Shown piece after piece: positions 1-8,180 of a DNA stretch of 50,196 nucleotides; the stretch's first letter is position 1, and each line of letters begins with the position of its first letter. The position numbers were made by a program, and so were the translations under genes. This DNA is from an uncultured Lachnospiraceae bacterium. GTDB lineage: Bacteria; Bacillota; Clostridia; Lachnospirales; Lachnospiraceae. The stretch covers positions 1 to 50,196 of the forward strand of contig CALCMD010000042.1 in assembly GCA_937965795.1 (NCBI GenBank). Direction: 5' to 3'. The notes beneath the pieces are model-generated. The model made no database searches, was not told the origin of the DNA, and worked only from the letters and a program-made list of their open reading frames with translations.

Positions 1-1599
1 TTGAGGATACAAAAAAGTGCTGTTGGTGGTGACGAGAATCTGCCGCTCAACAGTAATCTGCTCTGCGGTTACATCTGTCAGATCAGCGTTCTCTGCCGCA
101 TAAGCTGCCGCTGCATCATATGCGGCTTTGAAAGCATTCCAGGTTTCTTCTGTGTAAGCGCTGCCATCTGACTCTCCTGCTGTTTTGATCTCGTCTGTCA
201 GGGCTGCTTTCAGCTCTTCTACTGCCGCTGCTTTCTCATCTGGCTGCACCTCTGCCGGCTGTGCGTATACATTAAACTCAGCGCCGCTGATGAATGTATC
301 TGTCTGATTACCATTGGATGCAACACCGGAATTCAGTACCTTAACCTGAATACCTGTCACACCTGTTTCCACTGCCGGGAATACGATTTCCTTTTCTGCG
401 GAATCATTTGCCCAGTTTCCAGCATCAAAGGTCGTAACAGCAACCGGTTTCCAGGTAACGCCCTCTGCCTTAAATATATCCAGCGCTTCCGCATTCTTCG
501 TTCCTGCTGTATCCACATCCGTAACGTCTGCCAGAGAAGGCATACCTTCCAGTGCGTCTGTAGTTACATAAACTTCACATTTCAGGATCGTACCATTTAC
601 ATTTGTTGCCCCAGCCTGTCTCGGAAGATAGGTCACCTTCGTCACGTCTGACGCCTCGTTCAGTGCGATGAAGTAGCTGCTTCTCTCTCCGCCTGCAATA
701 TCTGGCTGCACCTCTGCAGCTCCGTTGTAATTAGAATGCCAGTACGTATCATTATCTCCATCTACGGCATACCCTGCCCAGCCCTTCAGTGTCTGACTTT
801 CACCAGCCAGCTCCTGGCTCTCTGCTGCGCCCATCTTGATGCCAGCCTTCTGCGGTTCAGCCGGCTGTGGTCCTGGTCCTGGCTCTTCCGGAGTCTGCGG
901 AACTGCCTTATATACGCTGATATCAGCAGCGCAGACAGCATGAGGATCCCCGGTTCCAAGCGTTTCCGAAGCAACGCCTAATACCTCGAGTTTAAAATAT
1001 GTCGCTTCTACCGGAGTAGTAAGAGTAATGGTCTGCATCTCTCCATCATGGAAAGCGTCCATTTTCTCTGCGCCCTCTGCCTCTACGGATGCTGCCGCTA
1101 CTATCCAGTCACTCTCTGTCGGAGCTTCCTCTGTAGTCGCTACCCACAGCTTCCAGTTTCCGATCGCATTCTGTCCCTTCTGGTTGTCCTGTCTTCCCCG
1201 GTACTCGATCTTTCCAAGAAGGATCTTTTCACCAAAGCCGGAGCTGATCCACGCTGTAGCTCCGCCCTCATTGAACAGAGTCTCTTTTTGCTCCTCTGTG
1301 ATCACATCGTTGCTATCTTCCTGACCTACACTATCCCAGTTCTGGTATCTGGTATGCCAGCGCGTATCAATGCTGTCATCAAATGCCCATGCAGCTTTAC
1401 CGTCGTTAGTCCATGCAGCCGGCCACTGCTGTGTATTTGCCGTAGCTTTTTCCTGAAGGACGCTGCGATCTACTGCTTCATACGTATATTCCGCTTCATC
1501 TGCCGCTAAAGCAGTCATAGCACCAAGTCCTGAAACAGGAACGCTGGTGACTACCATCGCTGCCGTCATAAATCCGGCTAAAATTCTTTTTACTTTCAT
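1..1599 (-). CDS. Secreted discoidin (F5/8 type C) surface protein, 3' part missing
   Basis: An open frame runs from an ATG at 1599 to the window edge without a stop (533 codons), so the C-terminus is cut off. A basic start and hydrophobic stretch ending near an Ala-rich site (about residues 1-33) form a signal peptide. Two discoidin-like modules follow. The first, around residues 60-215, contains AFDDSIDTRWHTRY; the second, around 260-450, contains AVDGDNDTYWHSNY. These Asp/Thr/Arg-Trp-His signatures are typical of carbohydrate-binding F5/8C domains. A Pro-Gly linker separates the modules, and an Ala/Glu-rich FIVAR-like helical segment begins near residue 450. Such proteins are usually cell-wall glycosidases or adhesins; no catalytic domain is visible here. 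AAGGAG lies 10 nt before the ATG. It starts 36 bp after the preceding small gene, so it may share the kinase operon's transcript. Confidence 0.8.
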   Translation of the reverse strand, partial: MKVKRILAGFMTAAMVVTSVPVSGLGAMTALAADEAEYTYEAVDRSVLQEKATANTQQWPAAWTNDGKAAWAFDDSIDTRWHTRYQNWDSVGQEDSNDVITEEQKETLFNEGGATAWISSGFGEKILLGKIEYRGRQDNQKGQNAIGNWKLWVATTEEAPTESDWIVAAASVEAEGAEKMDAFHDGEMQTITLTTPVEATYFKLEVLGVASETLGTGDPHAVCAADISVYKAVPQTPEEPGPGPQPAEPQKAGIKMGAAESQELAGESQTLKGWAGYAVDGDNDTYWHSNYNGAAEVQPDIAGGERSSYFIALNEASDVTKVTYLPRQAGATNVNGTILKCEVYVTTDALEGMPSLADVTDVDTAGTKNAEALDIFKAEGVTWKPVAVTTFDAGNWANDSAEKEIVFPAVETGVTGIQVKVLNSGVASNGNQTDTFISGAEFNVYAQPAEVQPDEKAAAVEELKAALTDEIKTAGESDGSAYTEETWNAFKAAYDAAAAYAAENADLTDVTAEQITVERQILVTTNSTFLYPQ

Positions 1600-1635
1600 C
1601 CTTTTTGTTCTCCTTGCTTTTCTCTTTTATCGTTT

Positions 1636-2280
1636 CTATGAGTGATTCCAACGTTTCATCCGATATCCTCTGTGATTCTTCGTCGCCTTCCTGAGCGCCG
1701 CTTCGCACTCTCGTCGTCCGACCTGTCTGCCGTTCAGATACCCAAGAGCCGCCGTGACCTTCAGGCAGCTTTTTTTCGACAGCTTCCCTTTGCGGTAGCG
1801 GTAGAAAATATCATCCTGCGGTTCGTGGGAATACCCCCGGTTAATCAGGCTGCTTCCTTTGTATATCCGTACGAAATTCGTATGTCCAAACCACGGTGAA
1901 TAGCTTCCGCTGGATAAGACGGTTTTCACCTTTTTATTGACAATCGTATAGATGTAAGTATTCTCCCCATATCCGGAGTCCACGCTCGTCCGATGATCGG
2001 CGGTCGGCGCTTCATAGCGCAGGATCAGTTCATCAATCCCGTTTTTATCAATATCGGCAAATACATAGTAGGTCTCCTGTCCGGTCTCGCCGTATTTTTC
2101 GGCTCCCTGCTTCATTTTCCGGTCGTATTTCCGTATCGTCGCCTGATACATCTCATGCTGCGTCGATTTGCTGATCTTCCTTCTGTTTGCCGCCTGCGTC
2201 GTCATCCGCCCTCCCAGGCATAAGACACCTGCAAGAAGAATCGCCAGCGTAATCACTTTTTTTCTGTTTTTTCTTTGCAT
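1636..2280 (-). CDS. Small exported protein with a DxDxNG calcium-loop-like motif
   Basis: The protein has 214 residues. A basic start and hydrophobic segment (about 8-31, ending TTQAA) form a signal peptide; no proper lipobox is present. The sequence FADIDKNGIDEL (around residue 73) resembles an EF-hand or dockerin-type calcium loop, and is followed by a beta-rich stretch with YTIVNKKVKTV and FVRIYKGSSLI. It is a paralogue of the next protein upstream: same layout, same FADIDKNG motif and same phrase with YKxSSLI. No named function is known to me. It sits 72 bp downstream of that paralogue and 36 bp upstream of the discoidin gene, in the same direction as the kinase operon. GAGGG lies 6 nt before the ATG. 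An extracytoplasmic role, perhaps linked to the kinase sensor domain, is only inference from position. Confidence 0.75.
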   Translation of the reverse strand: MQRKNRKKVITLAILLAGVLCLGGRMTTQAANRRKISKSTQHEMYQATIRKYDRKMKQGAEKYGETGQETYYVFADIDKNGIDELILRYEAPTADHRTSVDSGYGENTYIYTIVNKKVKTVLSSGSYSPWFGHTNFVRIYKGSSLINRGYSHEPQDDIFYRYRKGKLSKKSCLKVTAALGYLNGRQVGRRECEAALRKATKNHRGYRMKRWNHS

Positions 2281-2352
2281 TCTAATCCCTCATTTCTTTT
2301 CGGTATGCTGTGTAAATGATCTTCTCATCAAGTCTGCGCCATCCTGCATGAT

Positions 2353-3156
2353 TCATAAAAATTTCTTCAGATTCGTCATGGAATACACATACATCGGATA
2401 GCCTTTCCGTTTGCTTTCCATTTTTTTCGAAAAAGCATCATACTCTGCCTGCGTTGTTTCTCTATCATTCACATAATATGTTCCGCCCATAACATAACTG
2501 TAGCTATATTTTGCGTTTTTACTCAAATTTCCATTTTTATATGTACAATATTTGTTTTCGTTCAAAGAATGTCCTGAAGTATAAAAATGAATGAGAGAAC
2601 TGTTCTTATACACATGAACGGCTGGATACCATCCACAGAATGCCTCGTTTTGTTTCACCACTGCTCTTACTTTTCCATTTTTGATCGTGTATATTTCTGT
2701 TCTGCCAAACGATCCGCCCGCACCAGTATTCGTGTAAGCTTTTTTTGAATGATTGGTAAATTGTACAATGCACTCATCCGTTCCATTCTTATCAATATCT
2801 GCAAATGCAAAAAACGTTCTTGCAGATAACGAACCTGTATACATTACCCCTCTGTATTTTTCCATTGCGTCTTGATTTTTCTTATCAAATTTTTTCATAT
2901 AGCTAACATATTTTTTATGCTGCATTTTTTTCTTCAGGGAAAGTTTCTTTTTTGCAGTTCCCTTCGCTTTTACCGTGTTTCCCTTTGCTTTTGCTGTAAT
3001 GGTACAGAGTCCGGCTTTGTTCCGTGTTTGGGAAGCAATGGTCGCTGCCTCGCTGCGAAATGCACCTTTCATATTTGCATATACCGCATGATCCTTTAGC
3101 AGGAAAATCACAAGAACAAATATCATCCATTTGCAATGCCTGCGCCTGTTCTTCAT
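2353..3156 (-). CDS. Small exported protein, paralogue of its downstream neighbour
   Basis: The ATG at 3156 is preferred over an in-frame upstream start because AGAAGGGAG precedes it by about 6 nt, giving 267 residues. A basic N-terminus and a hydrophobic run (MIFVLVIFLLKDHAVYA) form a signal peptide. A Lys-rich segment with repeated KAKG/KKK (about 45-80) follows, then a domain with FADIDKNGTDECIV, an EF-hand-like DxDxNG loop, then ARTEIYTIKNGKVRAV-like beta strands and VYKNSSLIHFY. The same ordered motifs occur in the 214-residue neighbour, so the pair arose by duplication. It begins only 13 bp after the kinase stop, which argues for cotranscription with the kinase. The function is unknown; outside location and metal binding are inferred from motifs. 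Confidence 0.75.
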   Translation of the reverse strand: MKNRRRHCKWMIFVLVIFLLKDHAVYANMKGAFRSEAATIASQTRNKAGLCTITAKAKGNTVKAKGTAKKKLSLKKKMQHKKYVSYMKKFDKKNQDAMEKYRGVMYTGSLSARTFFAFADIDKNGTDECIVQFTNHSKKAYTNTGAGGSFGRTEIYTIKNGKVRAVVKQNEAFCGWYPAVHVYKNSSLIHFYTSGHSLNENKYCTYKNGNLSKNAKYSYSYVMGGTYYVNDRETTQAEYDAFSKKMESKRKGYPMYVYSMTNLKKFL

Positions 3157-3169
3157 ACATTTCTCCCTT

Positions 3170-5506
3170 CTATTCGGCCACATATCCCTCACAGTAGCTC
3201 TGAAGCTCCTTTTCGGTCTGCCTTTTTCCGAGTCCCTCTACGAACTGCTCTGCCCTGCGGCTTTCGCTGCCCACCAGAACGCATTCCTGATATTTCTCTG
3301 CCAGATGGATGAAACCGTCAAAGCCGCTGTTATAATCCGGGAACTTTTTGAACTGACTCTGAAGGATCGGATAGGTCATCTGTCCCGGTCTGGCTTTCCG
3401 CTCCTGTCCTCTCTCGCTCATCATCACCCAGAGAAGCCGCATACAGGCCGTCTGCTGATCTTTATTGGATTCCCGCAGGACTGCATAGCGTTCCGAAAAG
3501 TCCACCAGCATTTTTCCATCCTCTGTCAGCACGTAGGTTTTGTAGGAATTCAGCGGATTCGCACCTTTTTCTTCCGCTTCTTCTGCTTCTTTCATGACGT
3601 TTCGGTATGCCACGCCGCTTACGATGTTGCTGCTGTAGATGCCGCTCTTTTTCTGCCCCCGGTTGACCTGATAGCGTTTTGTCTTGTCTTTTTCTTTTCT
3701 GGCCGCTTTGATGCGGAAGCTCTGCATAGTGGTGAGATCTTCGAGCATCTCCATGTCCGGAAGCGTGTTTTTCTCCACGACCTTCCCCCAGACCTCTTCG
3801 TCGTCCAGAAGCAGTGCATTCGCCAGCGCCTCTTCCTGGAAATAGGCCATCCCCGGATTCAGCTTTTTATCCTCCTCCGACACCGCCTTTCCTTCGGAGA
3901 GCAGTTCAGACAGCTCGACGGTATTCCCTTCCGATTCCAGGAAGCTGGAGCTATCCAGTGTATTGTCTTTGTCATAGTCGATCTCACACGCATACAGCAG
4001 CAGCGTGTCCAGCCCGGTCGGAATCTCTTCCAGACTGTCGTATTTTTTTTCATATTCCGAGAGATACAGATAGTTCTTCAGATCCAGAGAGGCATAGACA
4101 TTGTCCTTTAGGGAAACCAGCCGGTAGTCCTCCAGATTCGAGACGTGGTCGCTTAAAAACATATTTGGCATAGCGGCTGCTTCGTCTGCCTGCGCTTTCT
4201 GAAGCTCCTTTTCCATGTCCTTTTTTACTTCCACATGAACCTGAACCTTTTCATTGTCCTCCTGCATCCTCCGGATCTTCTCATTCTTCTCCCTGGACTC
4301 TCCTACTTTAAACCCACTCTCCACCAGCGCCTCGATCTGTGACTTCTGATCCTCGTTTTCCACCCACACCGTAATCTCCGTTCCCGGCTTTACCGTACCG
4401 TCGAAGATCGGGTTCTGCGGTTTGAGCACGGTGGAATACAGCCCGACTCCCACGACTGCTGCCAGCGCCGCCGTGACCGACAGGCTGATCGTCCAGTTTC
4501 TCGTCCTTCTTCTTTTCTTGATCTTCTCCTTCGGATACTCGGCGATCCTCTTATTCAGCAGGGCGTCCTGGAACGCCTGGATTCCCTGAAACCGCAGCTC
4601 CGGGCGCACACCCAGCGCTTCCATGACTGCCCGGTCCATATTTCCGCTGATCTTTACGCCCAGCTCACGGGGCGATTTCAGCTCGTCTTTCAGCTCACGC
4701 TCGGTGGACTCGATGGGCTTTACGCCTGTGAGCATCTGGTACAGGATGGCTCCCACTGCATAGACATCTGTGTAGAAGCCCTGCTTGCTCTTATTCCGGT
4801 ACTGCTCCAGCGGAGAATAACCCACCTTGATGACCGGCTCCGCTGCCATCCCCTCTTTGCTGGTATTGAGCTGCGCCGCACCGAAGTCAAATACCTTGAT
4901 CTCGTTTTCGTTGGCGATAAAAATATTGTCGGGGCTGATGTCCCGGTGGATGATGCCCTTGCTGTGGATTTTCTTCACTGCCTCGATGATGGGCATGATG
5001 ATATTCATGGCGGCTTCCGGCGGGATGACCCCCTGCTTGTCCAGATAATCCTTTAACAGCACGCCGTCGATATATTCCATAATGATATACGCCGTGCCGT
5101 TTTCTTCGAAAAAGTCAAAGACGTTCACGATGTCCTTCGCCTTTCCGAACTGCGCCACGCTCTGCGCTTCCATCAGGAAACGCTCCAGCCGCTCCCGGTA
5201 CTGTGCTTCCTTATCACCGGAAAGCAGTCCCACACGCCGTTCTCCCGGCGCACGGTTTACCAGCCCTGCCGGGTAGAATTCCTTCGCCGCTACCGTCACG
5301 CCAAGCGTGGTGTCGAAGCATTTATAGGTAATCCCGAACCCGCCTGCCCCGATGACCGTGCCCACGAGAAAGCGATTCCCTAAAAGGGTTCCCGGCGTCA
5401 GGTAATGGGGCTGCTTCGGCGGTGTCCCTTCTACATATCCGCAAAAGGGGCATACTTCGTACTGCCCCTTTACGCTAAAACAATTCATGCACAATTCACT
5501 TGCCAT
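3170..5506 (-). CDS. Receptor-type Ser/Thr protein kinase with zinc ribbon and large extracytoplasmic domain
   Basis: The 778-residue protein has four parts. An N-terminal zinc ribbon has Cys pairs at about 6/9 and 19/22. A Hanks-type kinase domain (about 44-325) shows the glycine loop GAGGFG, AAKEF lysine, HRDISPDN catalytic loop, DFG and a YSPLEQY activation-segment end. After a basic stretch comes one transmembrane helix (about 337-358). The last 420 residues lie outside the cell. They open with TVWVENEDQ and resemble an extracellular solute-binding protein fold rather than the PASTA repeats of PrkC/PknB. The kinase should phosphorylate Thr/Ser on the FHA partners encoded beside it, and the two PP2C enzymes should reverse this. 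AAAGGAG precedes the ATG by 7 nt. The ligand is unknown. Confidence 0.93.
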   Translation of the reverse strand: MASELCMNCFSVKGQYEVCPFCGYVEGTPPKQPHYLTPGTLLGNRFLVGTVIGAGGFGITYKCFDTTLGVTVAAKEFYPAGLVNRAPGERRVGLLSGDKEAQYRERLERFLMEAQSVAQFGKAKDIVNVFDFFEENGTAYIIMEYIDGVLLKDYLDKQGVIPPEAAMNIIMPIIEAVKKIHSKGIIHRDISPDNIFIANENEIKVFDFGAAQLNTSKEGMAAEPVIKVGYSPLEQYRNKSKQGFYTDVYAVGAILYQMLTGVKPIESTERELKDELKSPRELGVKISGNMDRAVMEALGVRPELRFQGIQAFQDALLNKRIAEYPKEKIKKRRRTRNWTISLSVTAALAAVVGVGLYSTVLKPQNPIFDGTVKPGTEITVWVENEDQKSQIEALVESGFKVGESREKNEKIRRMQEDNEKVQVHVEVKKDMEKELQKAQADEAAAMPNMFLSDHVSNLEDYRLVSLKDNVYASLDLKNYLYLSEYEKKYDSLEEIPTGLDTLLLYACEIDYDKDNTLDSSSFLESEGNTVELSELLSEGKAVSEEDKKLNPGMAYFQEEALANALLLDDEEVWGKVVEKNTLPDMEMLEDLTTMQSFRIKAARKEKDKTKRYQVNRGQKKSGIYSSNIVSGVAYRNVMKEAEEAEEKGANPLNSYKTYVLTEDGKMLVDFSERYAVLRESNKDQQTACMRLLWVMMSERGQERKARPGQMTYPILQSQFKKFPDYNSGFDGFIHLAEKYQECVLVGSESRRAEQFVEGLGKRQTEKELQSYCEGYVAE

Positions 5507-5518
5507 AGCTCTACTCCT

Positions 5519-6427
5519 TTATTTCAGGCAAAACTCGTTGTCTTTATTTCCAAGTGCGATCCTGCTGCCGGGCGCAAGCGCCAGATCCAGATTCTGCGGC
5601 AGGCAGTCTTCCGTCCCGTTCAGATAGGTTCCCGTACTGGAGTAATCCCTGATAAAATATTTTCCGCCTGCGGCGTCCCACTTGATCCTGCAGTGGCTCC
5701 GGCTGACATTCTCCTGTCCTTCGAATACCAGATGATTATCCGCCTGTCTGCCAAGCAGCAGATATTCTCCGTCCGTCATCGGGATCCTGGCTCCCGCATA
5801 CATGCCCGAAAGACCGATCAGGACGCCATGCTCCGGCTCCTGCGGCTGTTGCTTTTGTTCTTCCATCATAATGCTGTATTTCGCCTCCACCTGTTCCTGC
5901 CTGATCTCTTCGACCTGCGGGATTGCTGCCTCGCTGATCTCTACCTTGCCCGGTGTGGCCATCAGAGACAGTACCGCCCAGACTGCGGCTGCCCCTGAAA
6001 AGCCCAGAGGCAGGATACCTGCCAGCCCCCGGACGATGTTCTGTCCCTTCGCCGCTTCCGGCCAGACGGACGGGCTCGTGACCGCCATCCCCGCATAGAA
6101 CAGGAGTACGGCGAAGATCAGGATGCTGCTTCCTTTCTGCGTATAGCTCCCTGCCATGCCCCAGACGCCTGCCGCTACGGACAGGAGCAGGGGCAGCAAA
6201 AGAAGGGTCAGTACCCATACGGCAGAACCTGCATTCAGTGTCAGCTCCCCCTTTTCCACAAAGGGAAGGAAGTTCGACAGCATACCCTGGATATAATCCC
6301 ACTGACTCCATGTGAAGTCCGCATAGTTTTCCTGCACACGCCGTGCGAAAGGCAGAAAGACCGCCGCCAGATTCAAAAGGATACACAGACTGCCGAGTAT
6401 CCGGAATTTCTTTGCAAAACGACTCAT
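5519..6427 (-). CDS. Integral membrane protein with C-terminal FHA domain
   Basis: The protein has 302 residues. Four hydrophobic helices occupy about residues 10-30, 68-90, 98-118 and 132-155, followed by a charged linker and an FHA domain (about 205-302). FHA signatures are visible: LLGR, NVSRSHCRI and SSTGTYLNG, including the conserved Gly-Arg, Ser-x-x-His and Asn-Gly that read phosphothreonine. It probably docks phosphorylated partners at the inner face of the membrane near the kinase, whose gene starts 12 bp downstream. AGAGGAG lies 5 nt before the ATG. No enzymatic motif is seen. Confidence 0.88.
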   Translation of the reverse strand: MSRFAKKFRILGSLCILLNLAAVFLPFARRVQENYADFTWSQWDYIQGMLSNFLPFVEKGELTLNAGSAVWVLTLLLLPLLLSVAAGVWGMAGSYTQKGSSILIFAVLLFYAGMAVTSPSVWPEAAKGQNIVRGLAGILPLGFSGAAAVWAVLSLMATPGKVEISEAAIPQVEEIRQEQVEAKYSIMMEEQKQQPQEPEHGVLIGLSGMYAGARIPMTDGEYLLLGRQADNHLVFEGQENVSRSHCRIKWDAAGGKYFIRDYSSTGTYLNGTEDCLPQNLDLALAPGSRIALGNKDNEFCLK

Positions 6428-6451
6428 ATGTACTCCTCTTATCTCTTTTTC

Positions 6452-7252
6452 TTATTGGTTTTTCTTTTTCAGCTCTTCCAGCAGATCGCCCCAGTTAAAG
6501 CGTTCCCCGCACAGCGGCATAAACAGAAGGTTCACGTCTCCTACCGTGATCACGTCGTATGCCTCCAGCTTTACAGGCGTCAGGACGACCTCGTTATTGC
6601 GGTAGACCAGGCTGCTGGACTCTCCCGGCTGGACCAGATACAGATGCGCCTTCGGCTCATAGACTACGATGGCATGTTTCTCTCTGGAAACACTCTTATC
6701 TTCCGTCAGCGCAATATCCATCTTCGCATCACGGCCGATAAAGTTCTTCCCCACCTTCAGGCGGAAATCCATACCGAGATGCTTGCCGCCCAGGGCGACC
6801 AGCCACCCCACGCAGGGCGTGTCGACCTTATTGATGGTCTGTAACCGAACGGTTTTTCCCTCCTTGCTTTCTGTTCCCGGAAAAACATCTGCGAAGAATC
6901 CGATCGTATGGTCGTCATCTGCGCCTGCCGGAGACACCGACTGCGTCAGCGGAAGGGTCGGCGTATCCTGATTCACACCCTGCGAAACCGTCGGCTGGTC
7001 TACCGGCATTCCGGCGATCGGAAGCGTGCTTCCTGTGATCGGACGCGGTGCCATCCTGGCTCTCTCTCCCAGCAGATCCTGTTCTTGAGTCTCTGTCAGC
7101 GGCGTTTTTTCCCCTCCCATCGGGACGGTCACGTCCTCCGTAAATGCCTGCGTCAGCCTGTCATCGGAGGCGCTTCCCCCCACACAATGCGGACAGGAGC
7201 TGTATTTCTCCTTATCATAAAAGTGTCCTCTTTCACATCTGCATAAATTCAT
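6452..7252 (-). CDS. Zinc-ribbon FHA-domain protein (larger paralogue)
   Basis: The 266-residue soluble protein starts with a compact Cys/His motif (RCxxGHxYD then CPHC, residues 5-23) likely to bind zinc. A Thr/Pro-rich, probably disordered linker (30-115) contains TVP, TPTLPLTQ and DDHTIGF (Thr116). The C-terminal FHA domain (about 150-250) contains FIGRD, SVSREKHAIV and VYRNN. It shares zinc motif, linker phosphosite-like motif and FHA with the 209-residue protein near the operon start. Thr116 sits in the context TIGF, with a hydrophobic residue at +3 that suits recognition of phosphothreonine by FHA domains. It is a probable kinase substrate and adaptor. AAAGGAG lies 7 nt before the start. 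Confidence 0.9.
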   Translation of the reverse strand: MNLCRCERGHFYDKEKYSSCPHCVGGSASDDRLTQAFTEDVTVPMGGEKTPLTETQEQDLLGERARMAPRPITGSTLPIAGMPVDQPTVSQGVNQDTPTLPLTQSVSPAGADDDHTIGFFADVFPGTESKEGKTVRLQTINKVDTPCVGWLVALGGKHLGMDFRLKVGKNFIGRDAKMDIALTEDKSVSREKHAIVVYEPKAHLYLVQPGESSSLVYRNNEVVLTPVKLEAYDVITVGDVNLLFMPLCGERFNWGDLLEELKKKNQ

Positions 7253-7298
7253 AATTTTTCTCCTTTCCTGCGCTTTTGCGCCTGTGCTTTTCTATTTT

Positions 7299-8180
7299 TT
7301 AGTGATGTGCTTTCTTTATATCTACTTCTTCGAAGTGAAGCAGTACCACGGACGTGTTGTCCTGCGAATGGGAATTCGCATGGGTAGCGGCCTCCACCAG
7401 CGCCTCGGCTTTCTGCTCCGGCCTTACCTCGTCCGCCAGAATGATCTTCTTAATCTGGGTATCCGGCAGCGTCTTTGTGATGCCGTCACTGCACAGCATG
7501 ACCATGTCGCCATACTGCAGCTCAAACGGCACGGTATTGATATCCATCAAAGAGACATTTCCCATCCCCAGATAGCTGATGAGCGCTTCCTTTTGACGAT
7601 GCGCCATGGCCTCCTCCATCGTCATCTGCCCGGCCGCCACCTGCTCCTGCAGGCGCAGCCAGTAGTTATGATCTCTCGTCACCTGCTGCATCTGATGATT
7701 TCGGATAAGGTAGATACGGCTGTCCCCGACAGAGGCCCAGTACAGCCGGTTATCCTCCACGATGCAGGCCACCATCGTCGTTCCCGATCCCCTTCCATTC
7801 TCCTTCGGAAAATCGTAGATGACACGGTCGATCATACAGATCGCCTGCTGGAAAAATGCAGGGATCGAAAAGTCCGGCGTCCTTTCCACGCTTTGAAAGC
7901 CCTGCAGCAGCATCTGGATCGCCGTGCGGCTGGCTTTTCCGCCGTCCGCCATACCGCCCATGCCGTCGCATACGACTGCCAGGACTCTTGTTTTCTTATT
8001 GGCCGCCAGAATCCTGCTCGGTGTGACATACAGGGCGTCCTGCTGGTAGTTCCGGTTTCCCACGGCTGTCCGTGCCAGCGTCGTGATCTGCGGGGCTTTT
8101 CGCACCACCGGTGCGGAAGGAACCGGCACAGCCGCTTTTTCCTGCTCTTTTCGCTTTTTTCTTCCAAACATTTTACTCAC
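7299..8180 (-). CDS. PP2C-family Ser/Thr protein phosphatase (second in operon)
   Basis: The 293-residue enzyme carries the metal-dependent PP2C motifs in order: NQQDA, VVCDGMGGM, GSGTTMVAC, WASVGDSRIYL, MLCSDGI and DNTSVV. These supply the Asp residues that hold the Mn/Mg centre. A basic, Pro-rich N-terminal tail of about 30 residues precedes the catalytic domain. It should remove phosphate from Thr/Ser in the kinase and the FHA partners. The chosen start is a GTG six bases after GGAGG and overlaps the VWA-FHA gene by 8 bp; an ATG three codons later (8171) is the alternative. It differs clearly in sequence from the first phosphatase of the operon. Confidence 0.92.
   Translation of the reverse strand: MSKMFGRKKRKEQEKAAVPVPSAPVVRKAPQITTLARTAVGNRNYQQDALYVTPSRILAANKKTRVLAVVCDGMGGMADGGKASRTAIQMLLQGFQSVERTPDFSIPAFFQQAICMIDRVIYDFPKENGRGSGTTMVACIVEDNRLYWASVGDSRIYLIRNHQMQQVTRDHNYWLRLQEQVAAGQMTMEEAMAHRQKEALISYLGMGNVSLMDINTVPFELQYGDMVMLCSDGITKTLPDTQIKKIILADEVRPEQKAEALVEAATHANSHSQDNTSVVLLHFEEVDIKKAHH

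Noticed and set aside
3131..4111. 326-residue frame on the plus strand
   Set aside because: It lies antisense within the kinase gene, has no ribosome site or recognisable motifs, and is rich in His/Phe/Arg as expected of a shadow frame.
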